Shown: in pieces, positions 54,718 through 64,000 of the stretch
Position numbering within the stretch: position 1 is the first letter of the stretch
Layout: each line of letters opens with the position of its first letter
Origin: Sphingomonas citri
Lineage (GTDB): Bacteria; Pseudomonadota; Alphaproteobacteria; Sphingomonadales; Sphingomonadaceae
Direction of reading: 5' to 3'
Assembly (NCBI RefSeq): GCF_019429485.1
Contig: NZ_JAHXZN010000004.1
Location: forward strand, 248,001 to 312,000
DNA: 64,000 nucleotides
Notes under the pieces: generated by a model
Told to the model about the DNA's origin: nothing
Database searches by the model: none
The model's input: the letters and a program-made list of their open reading frames with translations, nothing else
Program-made: the position numbers and the translations under genes

Positions 54718-56751
54718 ATGAGGGTACGTGCTGCGTTGCTGCTTGCGGCGTCGATGATAGTTGCGGGTCCCACCTGGGCGCAGACAGAGCAGGTCCGCCG
54801 CGGCCCCGTCCCAACTTGGGCCACGCCGTCCACGCTCCTGCCGCTGCCAGCTACCACAACCGGCCCAGTGTTCTCTCGGCGACAGGACGTTGAAGTGCAC
54901 CTTAGTGAGAAGGGGCAAGCTCAGTACCTCGGCTATCGCATCAAACTCCTTGACCCTGCCGCCTTGCAGCTTGGTAACATCTCGATCGCCTGGAACCCCG
55001 GCGCGGGAGCTCCGATCGCCCACGGAATCAAGGTTTTCCGCGACGGTCAGGTTTTCGACGTGCTCAAGGACGCAACGTTCGAGATCCTTTGACGCGAAGA
55101 TCAGCTGGAGGCGGCGAAGCTGGATGGGACGCTTACGGCGGTACTCAGAGTGCCCGACCTTCGGGTCGGCGACGAGCTGGAGGTCGACATGACCGTCTTC
55201 TCCAGTGATCCGGGGCTTGGTCACAATGAGGCAGGTATTCTCATGCTGGGATCGAGCCCGGCACCCGGCCGCTACCATTTGGGGCTGAGTTGGGATCAAG
55301 GCCGTGCACCCAACATCAAGCCCTCTGCTGACATGACCGCCGCGATGGTTAAGGGCGAGCAGGCAGTCGACTTCCGGTTTGACAATCCGGCTCTTCTTTC
55401 ACCGCCCAAGGACGCGCCGCCGCGGTACCAGTGGCAGCGCGCCGTGGAGTACAGCCAATTTGCCGATTGGCCGACCATATCGCGTCATTTCGCTCCGATG
55501 TTCGCCAAGGCCGCGACGTTAGCTGCCAATTCCGCCGTGAAGCGCGAAGCCGTCCGCATCGCGGCTGCGCAGTCGCGTCCACTGGACCGTGCCGCCGAGG
55601 CGTTGAAGCTTGTGCAGCAGGACGTGCGGTACATCTATGTCGGTCTGAACGGTGGCAACCTCATCCCGGCCACCGCCGATGAGACTTGGCAGCGCCGGTA
55701 TGGAGACTGCAAGGGCAAGACCGTCCTGCTCTTGGCGCTGCTGTCGGAGATGGGCATCGACGCAGAGCCTGTGCTGGTCAACTCGGGCGGCAATGACGAC
55801 GGCTTCGACCAGCGACTGGCGCTACCGCAGCTGTTCGATCACGTGCTCGTCCGCGCGCGCATCGATGGCAAGACCTACTGGCTGGACGGGACGCTTCCTT
55901 CGGTGGCGGTGCCCAACCCTCAACTCGTCTACTCTGCGAGTTGGGTTTTGCCGCTAACCTCTAAAGGCAACACCCTCGAGAAGCTGCAGTGGCGGCCAGC
56001 GACCACGCCCGACGAGATCAACCTGTTCGAGATCGATGCGCGTGCCGGCTTCGACAAGCCGGCAAGGATCGTGTCGACCGAAATCCTGCATGGCTTGAAA
56101 GGTTTGCAGAAGCAGATGCAGTTCGCGCCAGTCACTGCTGCACAGCTGCTCGACTTCTTCCGCCAGAACGCGATCGGCGACACGTTCCAGTCGGTCGACG
56201 ACGTCAAATGGCGCTACGATCAGGCGGCGGGGGCGAGCGTTCTGACGATCAGCGGCACGGGCACCTTCGACTGGTCTGACGACGGCGCGAGCGGGAAATC
56301 ACTGGCCCTGCCGGGCGGCGGGTTTAGCCCGCCGGAGCGGCGGGTTCGTGCGTCCGACCAGAACCAGGACGCACCGTTCTACACCAAGCCGGACTACACC
56401 TGCTTCGTGACCACCGTGCGGGTGCCGACCTCTACGCAGGCGAGACATTGGTCGTCGAAGAGCAGCTTCGACACTCGCATGTTCGGGCGCGCCTATCACC
56501 GCGCCTGGGAAATGCGGGACGGAGCGATCCGCATGATCCGTGCATCGCGCATCGAACAGCCCGAGATCGATATCCCGGCGGCACAGCGCGACAACGGCCG
56601 CATTGCCGCCTTCGACAACAGCATGGGCTGGATTTCCTACGATCCTGCGGGGAAGAAGACGTCGATCGGCAACGGCGAGACCGTGCCGACGACGTACGAC
56701 TTCGATTGGACTGGAACCGATGTTCCATGCAGAGCCGCTGACCCTCGTTAG
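54718..56751 (+). pseudogene. DUF3857/transglutaminase-like exported protein broken by an in-frame TGA
   Basis: One reading frame of 678 codons, interrupted only by TGA at 55090-55092 (codon 125), between ATFEIL and REDQLEAAKLDG; both sides are in the same frame and match the same family. A CGA (Arg) to TGA transition would explain it. The N-terminal part has a signal peptide (LLLAASMIVAGPTWAQ). The transglutaminase core is intact: RYGDCKGKTVLLLALL (Cys), LFDHVLVRARIDG (His), YWLDGT (Asp). Family members are periplasmic and of unclear role. A restart at the GTG at 55150 could make the rest. Confidence 0.8.
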
Positions 56752-57191
56752 ATGTACGACAATCCGAGAAAACGACGAGGTCCCGAACCCGACATTCAGC
56801 ACGCGTGTAGCGATGCGACCGGCACATAGCCGCACCCAGCCGCTTCAAAGCGAACATGCGGCTTTTCTCCCAAACGAGCACAAGCCGAGCGCTCTGCAGA
56901 ACGCCCACGCGGCTCGGCTACCGGGATGAACGAGCGGCTGAAGTTGAGAGGCGAGCAGAAGCCGTCGAGTGACCGGTTCTGGATTCCTCGCCACGAGGGG
57001 GCAGAGGCGGCTGGCGCCATTCGCAGGCGGACGAAAGGTTCTTGCGGAGTCCCCATTGCGGACGTGCGTTCATCCGCTACGACGAGAACATGGGTGTCGT
57101 GTCATCGAAAGCGCGCTCTTCCCGCGTAGCTGGCAGTGCCAGAAGGTTCTGGTTTGCCCGCGTGCAAGCTAAAGCTCCGGGTGCCTCAAGT
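56752..57191. other. 440-base stretch without a supported gene
   Basis: GC content and codon pattern differ from the core genome. No frame longer than about 60 codons shows family likeness. An in-frame extension of the following lipoprotein gene starts here (57042) but has no signal-like character. Confidence 0.45.
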
Positions 57192-57800
57192 TTGAAACGC
57201 AGGCAGACGCTCGCTATATTGATTCTGCCTTGGTTGCTTTCGGGATGTTTCGCGAAAGTATCGATCACCACCAAGGTTACCCTCAGGATTTTGGATGGAA
57301 AAACGGTTAGATCATCAAGTGCGGTCTGGAAGGCTTCATATACAGACATGGAGTGGCTACCGGGCAACGCGTATGATGTTCACATCGAAGGATTGCCCGT
57401 TGAAGTAGCGATTTCGAGCGGGAGGGCTTTGTTTTTGCCAGCGGTGCTCCCACAGGGCTTCCCCAATCGTAACGCGGCTGGTCTGGCCGATATGTCCTTT
57501 CCTTACGCGTCGCCATATCCGGGTCGAATAGCCCGACTACGCCGTTTGACAAAGCGCGTTGGCGCGAAGGCACTTGTTAAGTGTGAAGGCTACATCCGCT
57601 CAGGGTTTTTCCCGCCAGCTGCTCAGCCTGATTGTATGAAGATATACATTTCGATAGGGCGATCCGCGGATTTCACGAGGCCGCTTGAACCCACCGGACG
57701 GGACTGCGACGTTCGGGTGATTTCGGTTGAGATCGAAATCGTGGACGAAAGTGTATCTGTGCCCGTCGACAAGGTCCTGATTTTTCCCACTTCGACTTGA
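57192..57800 (+). CDS. Lipoprotein of unknown function
   Basis: 202 residues from a TTG at 57192, chosen because KRRQTLAILILPWLLSGC is a clean lipoprotein signal with lipobox LSGC. The body (ITTKVTLRILDGKTVRSSSAVW, YDVHIEGLPVEVAI) looks like a beta-rich domain. Lower GC content and rarer codons than its neighbours suggest recent transfer. An in-frame start at 57042 would place the signal internally and is rejected. Confidence 0.65.
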   Translation: MKRRQTLAILILPWLLSGCFAKVSITTKVTLRILDGKTVRSSSAVWKASYTDMEWLPGNAYDVHIEGLPVEVAISSGRALFLPAVLPQGFPNRNAAGLADMSFPYASPYPGRIARLRRLTKRVGAKALVKCEGYIRSGFFPPAAQPDCMKIYISIGRSADFTRPLEPTGRDCDVRVISVEIEIVDESVSVPVDKVLIFPTST

Positions 57801-57918
57801 AGTTGCGGGTTCAAGTTGCGATTGGCCTGCATCGACCTGACCTGCAGAGAACCGGTTGATTGATAGAACGTCACTGCAGAACACCGGGCGAAAGCGGTCA
57901 GGCCGCTAGTCACCCGAT

Positions 57919-58167
57919 CTACTTGCCTCCGATTGGCCCGATCCAGTCTGGTGATCCACCTTTGACCGGGCTGGCGGCCGTATCGATCTGCTGCCATTCA
58001 GCCTTTGTGTGGCAGACACGGCGTTGCATGCGCGAGCCGCTCCGCCCCTCGCTTCGGCAGATCGGCCGTTCCTTGATCAAAGGGTCTGCGGCTTTGTCCT
58101 GCGCGCCGCCTTGATCGGCTTGCAGAGCAAGCGCCAAAGCGGAAAGGAGCAGCGTACCTACGGTCAT
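57919..58167 (-). CDS. Small secreted protein with two cysteines, unknown
   Basis: 82 residues: signal peptide (LLLSALALALQADQGGAQ), then a mature part with ICRSEGRSGSRMQRRVCHTKAEWQQID. The CR...RxC...(T/H)xxEW pattern recurs in small sphingomonad exported proteins; the two cysteines probably form a disulfide. Function unknown. Confidence 0.65.
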   Translation of the reverse strand: MTVGTLLLSALALALQADQGGAQDKAADPLIKERPICRSEGRSGSRMQRRVCHTKAEWQQIDTAASPVKGGSPDWIGPIGGK

Positions 58168-58469
58168 CTAATTTCCTTTTGCCTTTTCGATGACATCGCT
58201 CCTGGCGAGAGACGAAGGCAAGCGAACTTGCAACCATACTGGACCCAGGATCTGAAAGATGCAGTGTCTAGCCTATGTGCGACCAACGGGCCGCTCCGGC
58301 ACTCGCAGCCGAGCGGCATCTGCCGCCGCTGAGCGCACTGCAGCCGTCCGGCCGTGATCCTCATAAACCAAGCCGTTCACACGCCTTAGCTTGGCGCCCA
58401 GAAGAGTTCCCTGCTATGGATCATCTTAGCCGTGATCGCCGGCGTGCTGTCGCGCGGGATCGCGAGGGG
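58168..58469. other. 300-base stretch without a supported gene
   Basis: No frame with family likeness on either strand; no clear repeat or hairpin beyond chance. It separates two small exported-protein genes on the minus strand. Confidence 0.4.
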
Positions 58470-58753
58470 CTAACGGCTGAAGCTCTTCACCTCGTCCTTG
58501 GTGAGAAGGCCGTCCGAGTTCTTGTCCATTCCGCGAAAGCCAGGAGCGATCATGCCCTCGCGCATCTTGGCTCGATCCGCCGGTTTGATCTTCCTCTGCG
58601 CCTCGGCATCGCCTGCGATCATCGCATCGATTCGGCGGTCAAACTCGGCGGTAAACTCGTCATCTTTATCTCTCGGCCGGAGCGCGGCTCAGGATTGGCC
58701 GCCTGAGCCTCTGCGGCTTGCAGCGACACGAGTAGCAGCACAGCGCTCAGCAT
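58470..58753 (-). pseudogene. Frameshifted EF-hand protein
   Basis: From the ATG at 58753 (GAGGAGAG ribosome site) a signal peptide is read (MLSAVLLLVSLQAAEAQ), then the frame shifts between about 58700 and 58660. In the next frame the chain continues KDDEFTAEFDRRIDAMIAG and ends in an EF-hand DKNSDGLLTKDEV before TAG at 58470. The total of 284 bases is not a multiple of three. A single lost base, real or a sequencing error, explains it. EF-hand proteins of this size are common exported proteins in sphingomonads. Confidence 0.7.
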
Positions 58754-58897
58754 GCTCACTCTCCTCAGCCTTCATCGGCTATGCTCAGCACCTTCTCTAT
58801 CGGGCAGTGAACCTGCATGAAGGCGTGTGGCGTTGTTCGTGCCAGCGGTGTTCGCTTGGCCTTGCCGCAGCGCCATTAACCCCGCAAAGTCAGCGAG

Positions 58898-60103
58898 ATG
58901 CTCGGCACGACGGTCCTGCTCGCAGCGCGCTCGATCCGGCGACATGCGCTCCGGTCCTTTCTGACTGTGCTCGGCATCGTCATTGGTGTCGCGGCGGTCG
59001 TAACGATGGTCACGCTCGGTGACGCGACATCAGCATCCGTGCAGAAGCAGATTGCCAATCTCGGCACGAACCTGCTCCACGTCCATCCAGGGCAAGCGAT
59101 CCGGCGCGGCGGCGGTGGGCCACCTCCGGCCAGCTTCGATCCCGACGACGTCGTCGCCATAGAGCGACAGGTCAGTGGCGTCACCGGCGTGGCACCGCAG
59201 GCGCAGGCCACCTCAGCGGTCTACTACGAGGGCAACAACTGGTCGACGAGCATCTTCGGCATGGACGCGACCTACTTCGTCATTCAGCCGTGGCCGCTGA
59301 AGGCGGGGCGGGTGTTCACGCCGGCGGAGGAGAGTGCGGGTAAGGCCGTGTGCGTGATCGGCAGCACCGTCAGCAAGAATCTGTTCAAGGAGCTGGATCC
59401 GATCGGCCGACGCTTCCGCGCAGGACCGGTCAGCTGCGAGGTCATCGGCCTGTTCACCACTAAGGGGCAGGGGCAGTTCGGCGACCAAGACGATCTGGTG
59501 ATCATGCCGATCAAGACCGTGGCGCGTCGCGTCCTCGGCACTAGGGACATCAAGGCGCTGCTGGTTGGTGTGGATCCGGCCTATGACACCGAGCAGATCA
59601 AGGCGTCGCTCACCGGCCTGCTGCGCGAACGCCGGCATGTGGAAGCGGGCGAGGACGACGACTTCCTCATCATCGACACGCGCCAGATCTCCGAGACGCT
59701 GTCCGGTACCACCGCCGCTCTCACTCGCATCGTCGCTGCCGTCGCGGCGATCAGCCTGGTGGTGGGCGGCATCGGTATTATGAACGTCATGCTGGTCGCC
59801 GTGACCGAGCGCACGCGCGAGATCGGCGTCCGGCTCGCGATCGGCGCCGTCGCCCGCGAGGTGCTGCTGCAATTCCTTGTCGAGGCGGTGACGCTCTCAT
59901 GTCTCGGCGGGCTCGTCGGCCTGCTGCTCGCGCAGGTAGCCATCGCCGGGCTTTCCCGGCTCATGTCACTGGATTGGTCGTTCAACCCGGCAATCAACGC
60001 GCTCGCATTCGGCTTCTCGGCCATCATCGGGATCGCCTTCGGCTTCGTGCCTGCTCGTCTGGCGGCGGGACTGGACCCTATCGATGCACTTCGCCACGAG
60101 TAG
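58898..60103 (+). CDS. MacB-type ABC transporter permease (FtsX family), without ATPase
   Basis: 401 residues: an N-terminal membrane helix (RSFLTVLGIVIGVAAVVTMVTLG), a large periplasmic domain, and three C-terminal helices (IVAAVAAISLVVGGIGIMNVMLVAVTERTREIGVRLAIGA onward). This is the permease half of MacB-type tripartite pumps. No ATP-binding domain is fused and no ATPase or MacA gene flanks it, so it either uses an ATPase encoded elsewhere or is a stranded part of a transferred operon. Confidence 0.88.
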   Translation: MLGTTVLLAARSIRRHALRSFLTVLGIVIGVAAVVTMVTLGDATSASVQKQIANLGTNLLHVHPGQAIRRGGGGPPPASFDPDDVVAIERQVSGVTGVAPQAQATSAVYYEGNNWSTSIFGMDATYFVIQPWPLKAGRVFTPAEESAGKAVCVIGSTVSKNLFKELDPIGRRFRAGPVSCEVIGLFTTKGQGQFGDQDDLVIMPIKTVARRVLGTRDIKALLVGVDPAYDTEQIKASLTGLLRERRHVEAGEDDDFLIIDTRQISETLSGTTAALTRIVAAVAAISLVVGGIGIMNVMLVAVTERTREIGVRLAIGAVAREVLLQFLVEAVTLSCLGGLVGLLLAQVAIAGLSRLMSLDWSFNPAINALAFGFSAIIGIAFGFVPARLAAGLDPIDALRHE

Positions 60104-60147
60104 TGCAGCGAAGCCGCGCCGAGTGTCACCCGCGCTAGGAGGTAACT

Positions 60148-61155
60148 GTGCCGAGCCTACATCGTCTCCTCAGCGCTGCCCTTGTTGTCAGCGCCGCGGC
60201 GAGTGTGAGCGCATGGGCTGAGCAGGTTGCAAGCGCACCTGCCACTACACCGCTCCCCAGGAACGAACACGAGGGCAAGTGGCTGGCGCCGAGCGGCGGC
60301 GAGCAAGTGCCGCTCTGGCCAGCGAACGTCAGCCTGGCCAAGCCCGACAGCGGTGACCGGCCGGAGGGACTGGGCAACGGCACTGGGCTGGTCGCCGGCA
60401 AGATGTGGCATTGGGCCAGCTATGTGACGCGTCCGACAATGACCGTCTATCGGCCGAAAGGGACCGGCACGCGGGCAGCCATGCTCGTCCTGCCGGGCGG
60501 CGGCTTCGAGGTCCTGGCCATGGACCTGGAGGGCACCGAGATTTGTGACTGGGTCGTGCGACAAGGCATGGTCTGCGCGGTTCTCAAGTACCGCGTACCC
60601 CAGGTTTGGCCCCGCGAGAACGGTCGGCAGGAGCGACCCAAGGTGTTGCTGGGCCTGGAAGACGCGCAGCGCGCTATGGGGCTGCTTCGGCAGAATGCCA
60701 CTTCGTACGGGATTGATCCGCGCAAGGTGGGTGTGATCGGCTTCTCCGCTGGCGCGTACCTTGCTGCGAACATGAGCAACACCGAGGAGAGGACCTACCC
60801 CCTCGCTGACGCGGCGGACCGACAGTCACCACGTCCGGATTACGCCGTGGTCGCTTACACCGCGCGCATGCTTGACGACAGCAAAGGGAAGAACAGCCTC
60901 GAGCTCCGACCCTGGGTCACGATCAGCCCCAAAGCCCCACCCACGCTGATCCTGCACGCCATGAACGATCCGATGGACAAGGTCAGACAGCCGCTCGCTT
61001 ATGCGTTGGCGCTCAGCGACGCAGGCGTTCCGGTCGATATGCGGATCTACGCCAGGGGCGGCCACGCTTTCGGGATGAGACCGACCGTCGACCCGATCTC
61101 AAGAGAGTGGCCTGGACAAGTCAAGCAGTGGCTACGGAATCTCGGCGTCCTCTAG
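60148..61155 (+). CDS. Exported alpha/beta hydrolase, acetylxylan-esterase-like
   Basis: 335 residues from a GTG with AGGAGG upstream. A signal peptide (LLSAALVVSAAASVSAWA) precedes the hydrolase fold: oxyanion LVLPGGGFEVLA, nucleophile in VIGFSAGAYLAAN, Asp in LHAMNDPMDKV and His in ARGGHAFGM. The pattern fits the BD-FAE/Axe-type carbohydrate esterases. A GH29 fucosidase gene lies 1.6 kb away, so a role in glycan use is plausible (inference). Confidence 0.85.
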   Translation: MPSLHRLLSAALVVSAAASVSAWAEQVASAPATTPLPRNEHEGKWLAPSGGEQVPLWPANVSLAKPDSGDRPEGLGNGTGLVAGKMWHWASYVTRPTMTVYRPKGTGTRAAMLVLPGGGFEVLAMDLEGTEICDWVVRQGMVCAVLKYRVPQVWPRENGRQERPKVLLGLEDAQRAMGLLRQNATSYGIDPRKVGVIGFSAGAYLAANMSNTEERTYPLADAADRQSPRPDYAVVAYTARMLDDSKGKNSLELRPWVTISPKAPPTLILHAMNDPMDKVRQPLAYALALSDAGVPVDMRIYARGGHAFGMRPTVDPISREWPGQVKQWLRNLGVL

Positions 61156-61490
61156 AAACCCACGATGCGTGCGCAGGCGGCGTGGGGCGCCCGCTGCTCT
61201 CATTCAAGGCTTTCAGATTGTATCTTCTGAGGCCTACGGGCGGCGTGACGCACTAGATGAACCAGTGACCGGAATCAGGCGGCGCCTTCGACGGTGCGAG
61301 TGTCCGCTGTTGAGTCCTGCCCGCCAAACAGGCACTGTTGTGCGTTCGAAAAGACTGTCCTAAACGCGGATCGCTGCGAAAAACGACGGTGTGGTTGCGA
61401 CCACCCTCGCGCACACGCCGGTCAACCACCGGCCAGCGGCTCCACTGATGTCGATGCGGGTACGCCCGCGGGACCAAGGAGCGCGTACAC
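61156..61490. other. 335-base stretch without a supported gene
   Basis: Between the esterase and monooxygenase genes. No coding frame, clear hairpin or operator was recognised. A ribosome site AAGGAG for the next gene lies at its end. Confidence 0.45.
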
Positions 61491-62603
61491 ATGCGAAAAG
61501 AGGTATCGATCATTGGCGCAGGGCTCGGCGGCCTGGTGCTTGCCGGCATGTTGCATCGACACGGGATCGAGGTCGCCGTGTACGAAGGGGAAGCGTCGGT
61601 CGATGGGCGGACGCAGGGCGGTCTGCTCGATCTTCAGGAGCAGAGCGGGCAGCGAGCGCTGTACGAGTTGGGCCTTCACGACGCATTCCTGGCGCTCGTG
61701 CGGCCGGGTGAAGATGCAAAACGGGTCGTGGACTGCCAAGCCACGTTGCTGCTCGACCGTCCGGCCAATCCTGCCTCGGTCCGGCCGGAGGTCGATCGCG
61801 GCGAGCTACGCCGGATGCTGCTGGACGCCCTGTCGCCGGAGGTCGTGCGGTGGGGGCATAAGGTCTCTTCGGTTCGTACGATGGGGCGCGGTCGTCACGC
61901 GGTGGCGTTCGCGAACGGCTCGACGATCGAGACGACTCTGTTGATCGGCGCGGACGGCGCCTGGTCGCGGGTACGCCCGCTCCTTACCGATGCCAGCCCC
62001 GTTTTTACCGGCACCAGCTTTCTCGAGCTGCACCTCGCTCCCGACGACCCGCGCGCGCATGTTGCTGCGGCAGTGATCGGGTCGGGTACGCTGATGGCGG
62101 TTGCACCCGGCCAGGGGATCCTGGCCCATCGCAACGCCGACGGCAGCATCCACACCTACGTCGCGGTGAACCGGCCCGAGGCTTTTGCAAGCGCGGACGC
62201 GCTGATCGCGACCGAACGCGTGGCGGCTCTCTTCAACGGGTGGGCGCCGTCACTTCGCGCGCTCATCGCCGAAAGCGACGGCGTGCCTATCATCCGCCCC
62301 ATCTATGCGCTGCCCCCGTCGCTGAAGTGGCGGCGGGTGCCAGGGGTGACATTGCTCGGCGACGCAGCCCACCTCATGTCACCGTTCGCCGGCGAGGGCG
62401 CCAACCTGGCCATGTTCGATGGCGCCGAACTCGCGCGCGCCTTGATAAGCCATCCTGGTGACCATGAAGCTGCCCTCGCCACCTATGAGGTGCAGCTGTT
62501 CGCCCGCAGCCACCCGGTCGCGCATCTCAGTGCGAGCAACCTCGCTCGCTTCTTTGGGCCCGACGCGCCGGCGAGCGTGGTGGACCTGTTCGCGAACCGA
62601 TGA
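61491..62603 (+). CDS. TetX-like FAD-dependent monooxygenase
   Basis: 370 residues. FAD motifs: IIGAGLGGLVLAGML (dinucleotide fold), GLLDLQEQSGQRALYELGL and RGELRRMLLDAL (aligned with TetX segments by memory), the DG motif LIGADGAWSRVRPLL and the GD motif LGDAAHLMSPFAGEGANLAMFDGAELA. The layout and length match TetX tetracycline monooxygenases, but close relatives act on other aromatic substrates. Substrate therefore not assigned. It sits in the accessory region beside a gene-poor stretch. Confidence 0.85.
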   Translation: MRKEVSIIGAGLGGLVLAGMLHRHGIEVAVYEGEASVDGRTQGGLLDLQEQSGQRALYELGLHDAFLALVRPGEDAKRVVDCQATLLLDRPANPASVRPEVDRGELRRMLLDALSPEVVRWGHKVSSVRTMGRGRHAVAFANGSTIETTLLIGADGAWSRVRPLLTDASPVFTGTSFLELHLAPDDPRAHVAAAVIGSGTLMAVAPGQGILAHRNADGSIHTYVAVNRPEAFASADALIATERVAALFNGWAPSLRALIAESDGVPIIRPIYALPPSLKWRRVPGVTLLGDAAHLMSPFAGEGANLAMFDGAELARALISHPGDHEAALATYEVQLFARSHPVAHLSASNLARFFGPDAPASVVDLFANR

Positions 62604-62771
62604 ACGGATGTCCGCTTCCGGAGAGCGATGATGTTGCGCTGAACAGCCGCTCTTGGGTCCTCGGCATGCGAGGGGGTAGGGCCACAAGCAGCGCATACTG
62701 TTGCCGATGACGCGTATCGCGTGGTGGAGGTGGTGGAGACGGTCTTCTGAGCGTCGCCACCGGGCGGCGGC

Positions 62772-64000
62772 TCAGCGCGTCAGGATGCCGATCTCCGCTA
62801 TCGCCAACCGTTGCTCACCCTTGGCGGTGCGTGTGAAGGCGATCTCAACATAGCGACCGCCAAGCGGGCGGGCGAAGGCGAGCCGCTGTGGGGCCTGATT
62901 GGCGGCGATGTTGCTGAACTCGCCGCGCTCCTGCGGCGGCCCCGTCAACGCGGGATCGTCGCCGACCCGCACCGTCCAGGCGGCGGGATCACCCGCGCCC
63001 TGCGGCGCGTGCCAGCCGGGCTTTAGCACGAAGCCCCGCAAATCGACGCTTCGGCCGAGATCGATCGTCACCGAACAGGGGCGACCGTCGGGGCCGATCA
63101 GCGGGGCAATCCAGTCGGTGCGGTTCAGCTCGTCGATCAGCCGCTCCGCCGCGGGGGCGCTGGCACGGACGATCTTCCAATCGCTCTTGCGGATGTCGAA
63201 GCTCTGGCGACGGATTGTGCTAAGCGCGCGGGTGGCACGGTGAATGCCGATCGCCTGCACCACGCCGCCGTCGGGGAAGGCGAAGGGCGCGGTGTAGCGT
63301 GACGACGCGAGCGTCGGTGCGCTGCCGTCGGTGGTGAACGCGATCTCCTGCCCCGGCGCGTCGCTGGTCAGCGTGACCATGCCGTCGCGGTCGCGCACGA
63401 TATGCGGCGGTTCAAGGAGCAGAGGGGATAAATAAAGGCCAAGCTCAGTGATCGCGGGCGTGTCGCCGGCCGCCACGATCCGTAACCGGACGCCGCGGGT
63501 AGTGACTGGCGCGTCGAGCCGGATCACGCGCTGCGATCCGATCCCTTCCTTGCTGACGACCTCGACCCACCCGCCGGCGCGCTGCACGTCGATCGCAAAT
63601 CGGTCGACGCGTAGCCCGAGCGGCAGATGCTCGGCGAGCCGCACCACGTCAAAGGTCCGCTCGCCGCCGAGATCGAGCGTCAGCGTCGGCACCGCCGCGC
63701 CGTCTCGGCTCGCCCAGAAGCTGGCGGGATCGCCATCGAGCACGTTCGCCGCCGGATGACCGGGCCGCGCGCTGCTGGCGACCGGTCGCGCGCCTCCGGC
63801 GAGATTGGTGACATACATCCGGCGCAGCGCCGCGCCGAAGGCGGTGAGGTTGCCGACATCCTCGTCGGTGACCAGCCCGCGCGTATCGGGCGCGAGATTG
63901 AGCAACAGCCCGGCACTGCGCCCGACCGTCTCAAAGTAGATTCTCATCAGATTGGCGGGGCTGCGGCTCTGCCCGTCCTCATAGGCGTGCCAGAACCAGC
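62772..64000 (-). CDS. Multi-domain alpha-L-fucosidase (GH29), C-terminal part, open at window end
   Basis: 409 residues are visible and the frame is open to the last base. The first visible residues, WFWHAYEDGQSRSPANLMRIYFETVGRSAGLLLNLAPDTRGL, are the end of a GH29 barrel. Then come a discoidin/F5-8 type carbohydrate-binding domain (VASSARPGHPAANVLDGDPASFWASRDG), a chitobiase-like beta domain (VTLTSDAPGQEIAFTTDGSAPTLASSRYTAPFAF) and a second F5-8-like domain at the C-terminus. It would release fucose from complex glycans outside the cytoplasm. It is unlike the single-domain fucosidase at 10861-12384. Confidence 0.88.
   Translation of the reverse strand, partial: WFWHAYEDGQSRSPANLMRIYFETVGRSAGLLLNLAPDTRGLVTDEDVGNLTAFGAALRRMYVTNLAGGARPVASSARPGHPAANVLDGDPASFWASRDGAAVPTLTLDLGGERTFDVVRLAEHLPLGLRVDRFAIDVQRAGGWVEVVSKEGIGSQRVIRLDAPVTTRGVRLRIVAAGDTPAITELGLYLSPLLLEPPHIVRDRDGMVTLTSDAPGQEIAFTTDGSAPTLASSRYTAPFAFPDGGVVQAIGIHRATRALSTIRRQSFDIRKSDWKIVRASAPAAERLIDELNRTDWIAPLIGPDGRPCSVTIDLGRSVDLRGFVLKPGWHAPQGAGDPAAWTVRVGDDPALTGPPQERGEFSNIAANQAPQRLAFARPLGGRYVEIAFTRTAKGEQRLAIAEIGILTR

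Noticed and set aside
55090..55092. TGA as a selenocysteine codon
   Set aside because: No family tradition of selenocysteine at this place and no clear SECIS-like hairpin right after it; a CGA to TGA change is simpler.

Overview
The window is high-GC chromosomal DNA that reads as an alphaproteobacterium of the Sphingomonas group. The basis is a PEPxxWA-type C-terminal sorting signal, an HWE-family histidine kinase, a MucR-like regulator, an EipA/DUF1134 envelope protein, a GTTC-N7-GTTC box of the alphaproteobacterial LexA type, frequent GTG/TTG starts and many stop/start overlaps. The genus is inferred from gene content, not from a marker gene.

Left part (1-30 kb) is mostly core genome: the end of an amidohydrolase gene, mntH, a small HNH protein, lepB-rnc, pgi, an epoxide-hydrolase-like gene, nrdB, a 5.4 kb block (small membrane protein, DUF2171 protein, thiolase, GH29 fucosidase, IclR regulator) that separates nrdB from nrdA, an HWE kinase with a receiver-only partner, a PepSY/response regulator/sensor kinase group, a PEP-CTERM protein, gpmA, an acetyltransferase, a dienelactone hydrolase, rnr (RNase R) and ggt.

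Middle part (29-50 kb): an S24/LexA-like repressor faces two overlapping mini-genes across a control region with a perfect GTTC-N7-GTTC box. Then come an MFS transporter/metallophosphoesterase/ArsB-like permease operon, a free-standing mreB, a spermidine-synthase-like gene with a cold-shock gene, ispH/thrB/rnhA, ruvB, hrcA-grpE, a brnTA toxin-antitoxin pair, threonine synthase, ygfZ, a dihydroorotase with a methyltransferase, and eipA.

Right part (49.7-64 kb) starts at tRNA-Ser(GCU) and looks accessory: a MucR gene without its N-terminal part, a large serine recombinase with DUF2924 and DUF3489 genes, an ArsR/SDR divergent pair with a clear operator, a DUF3857/transglutaminase gene broken by an in-frame TGA, a frameshifted EF-hand gene, a lipoprotein, an FtsX-type permease without ATPase, an esterase, a TetX-like flavin monooxygenase and the 3' part of a second, multi-domain fucosidase gene.

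The window is littered with palindromic intergenic repeats of at least three kinds. The most notable observation is that one copy of the GGATCC-armed family lies in frame inside rnr, adding roughly 30-45 residues to a loop of the catalytic domain, much like the coding palindromic elements known from Rickettsia.
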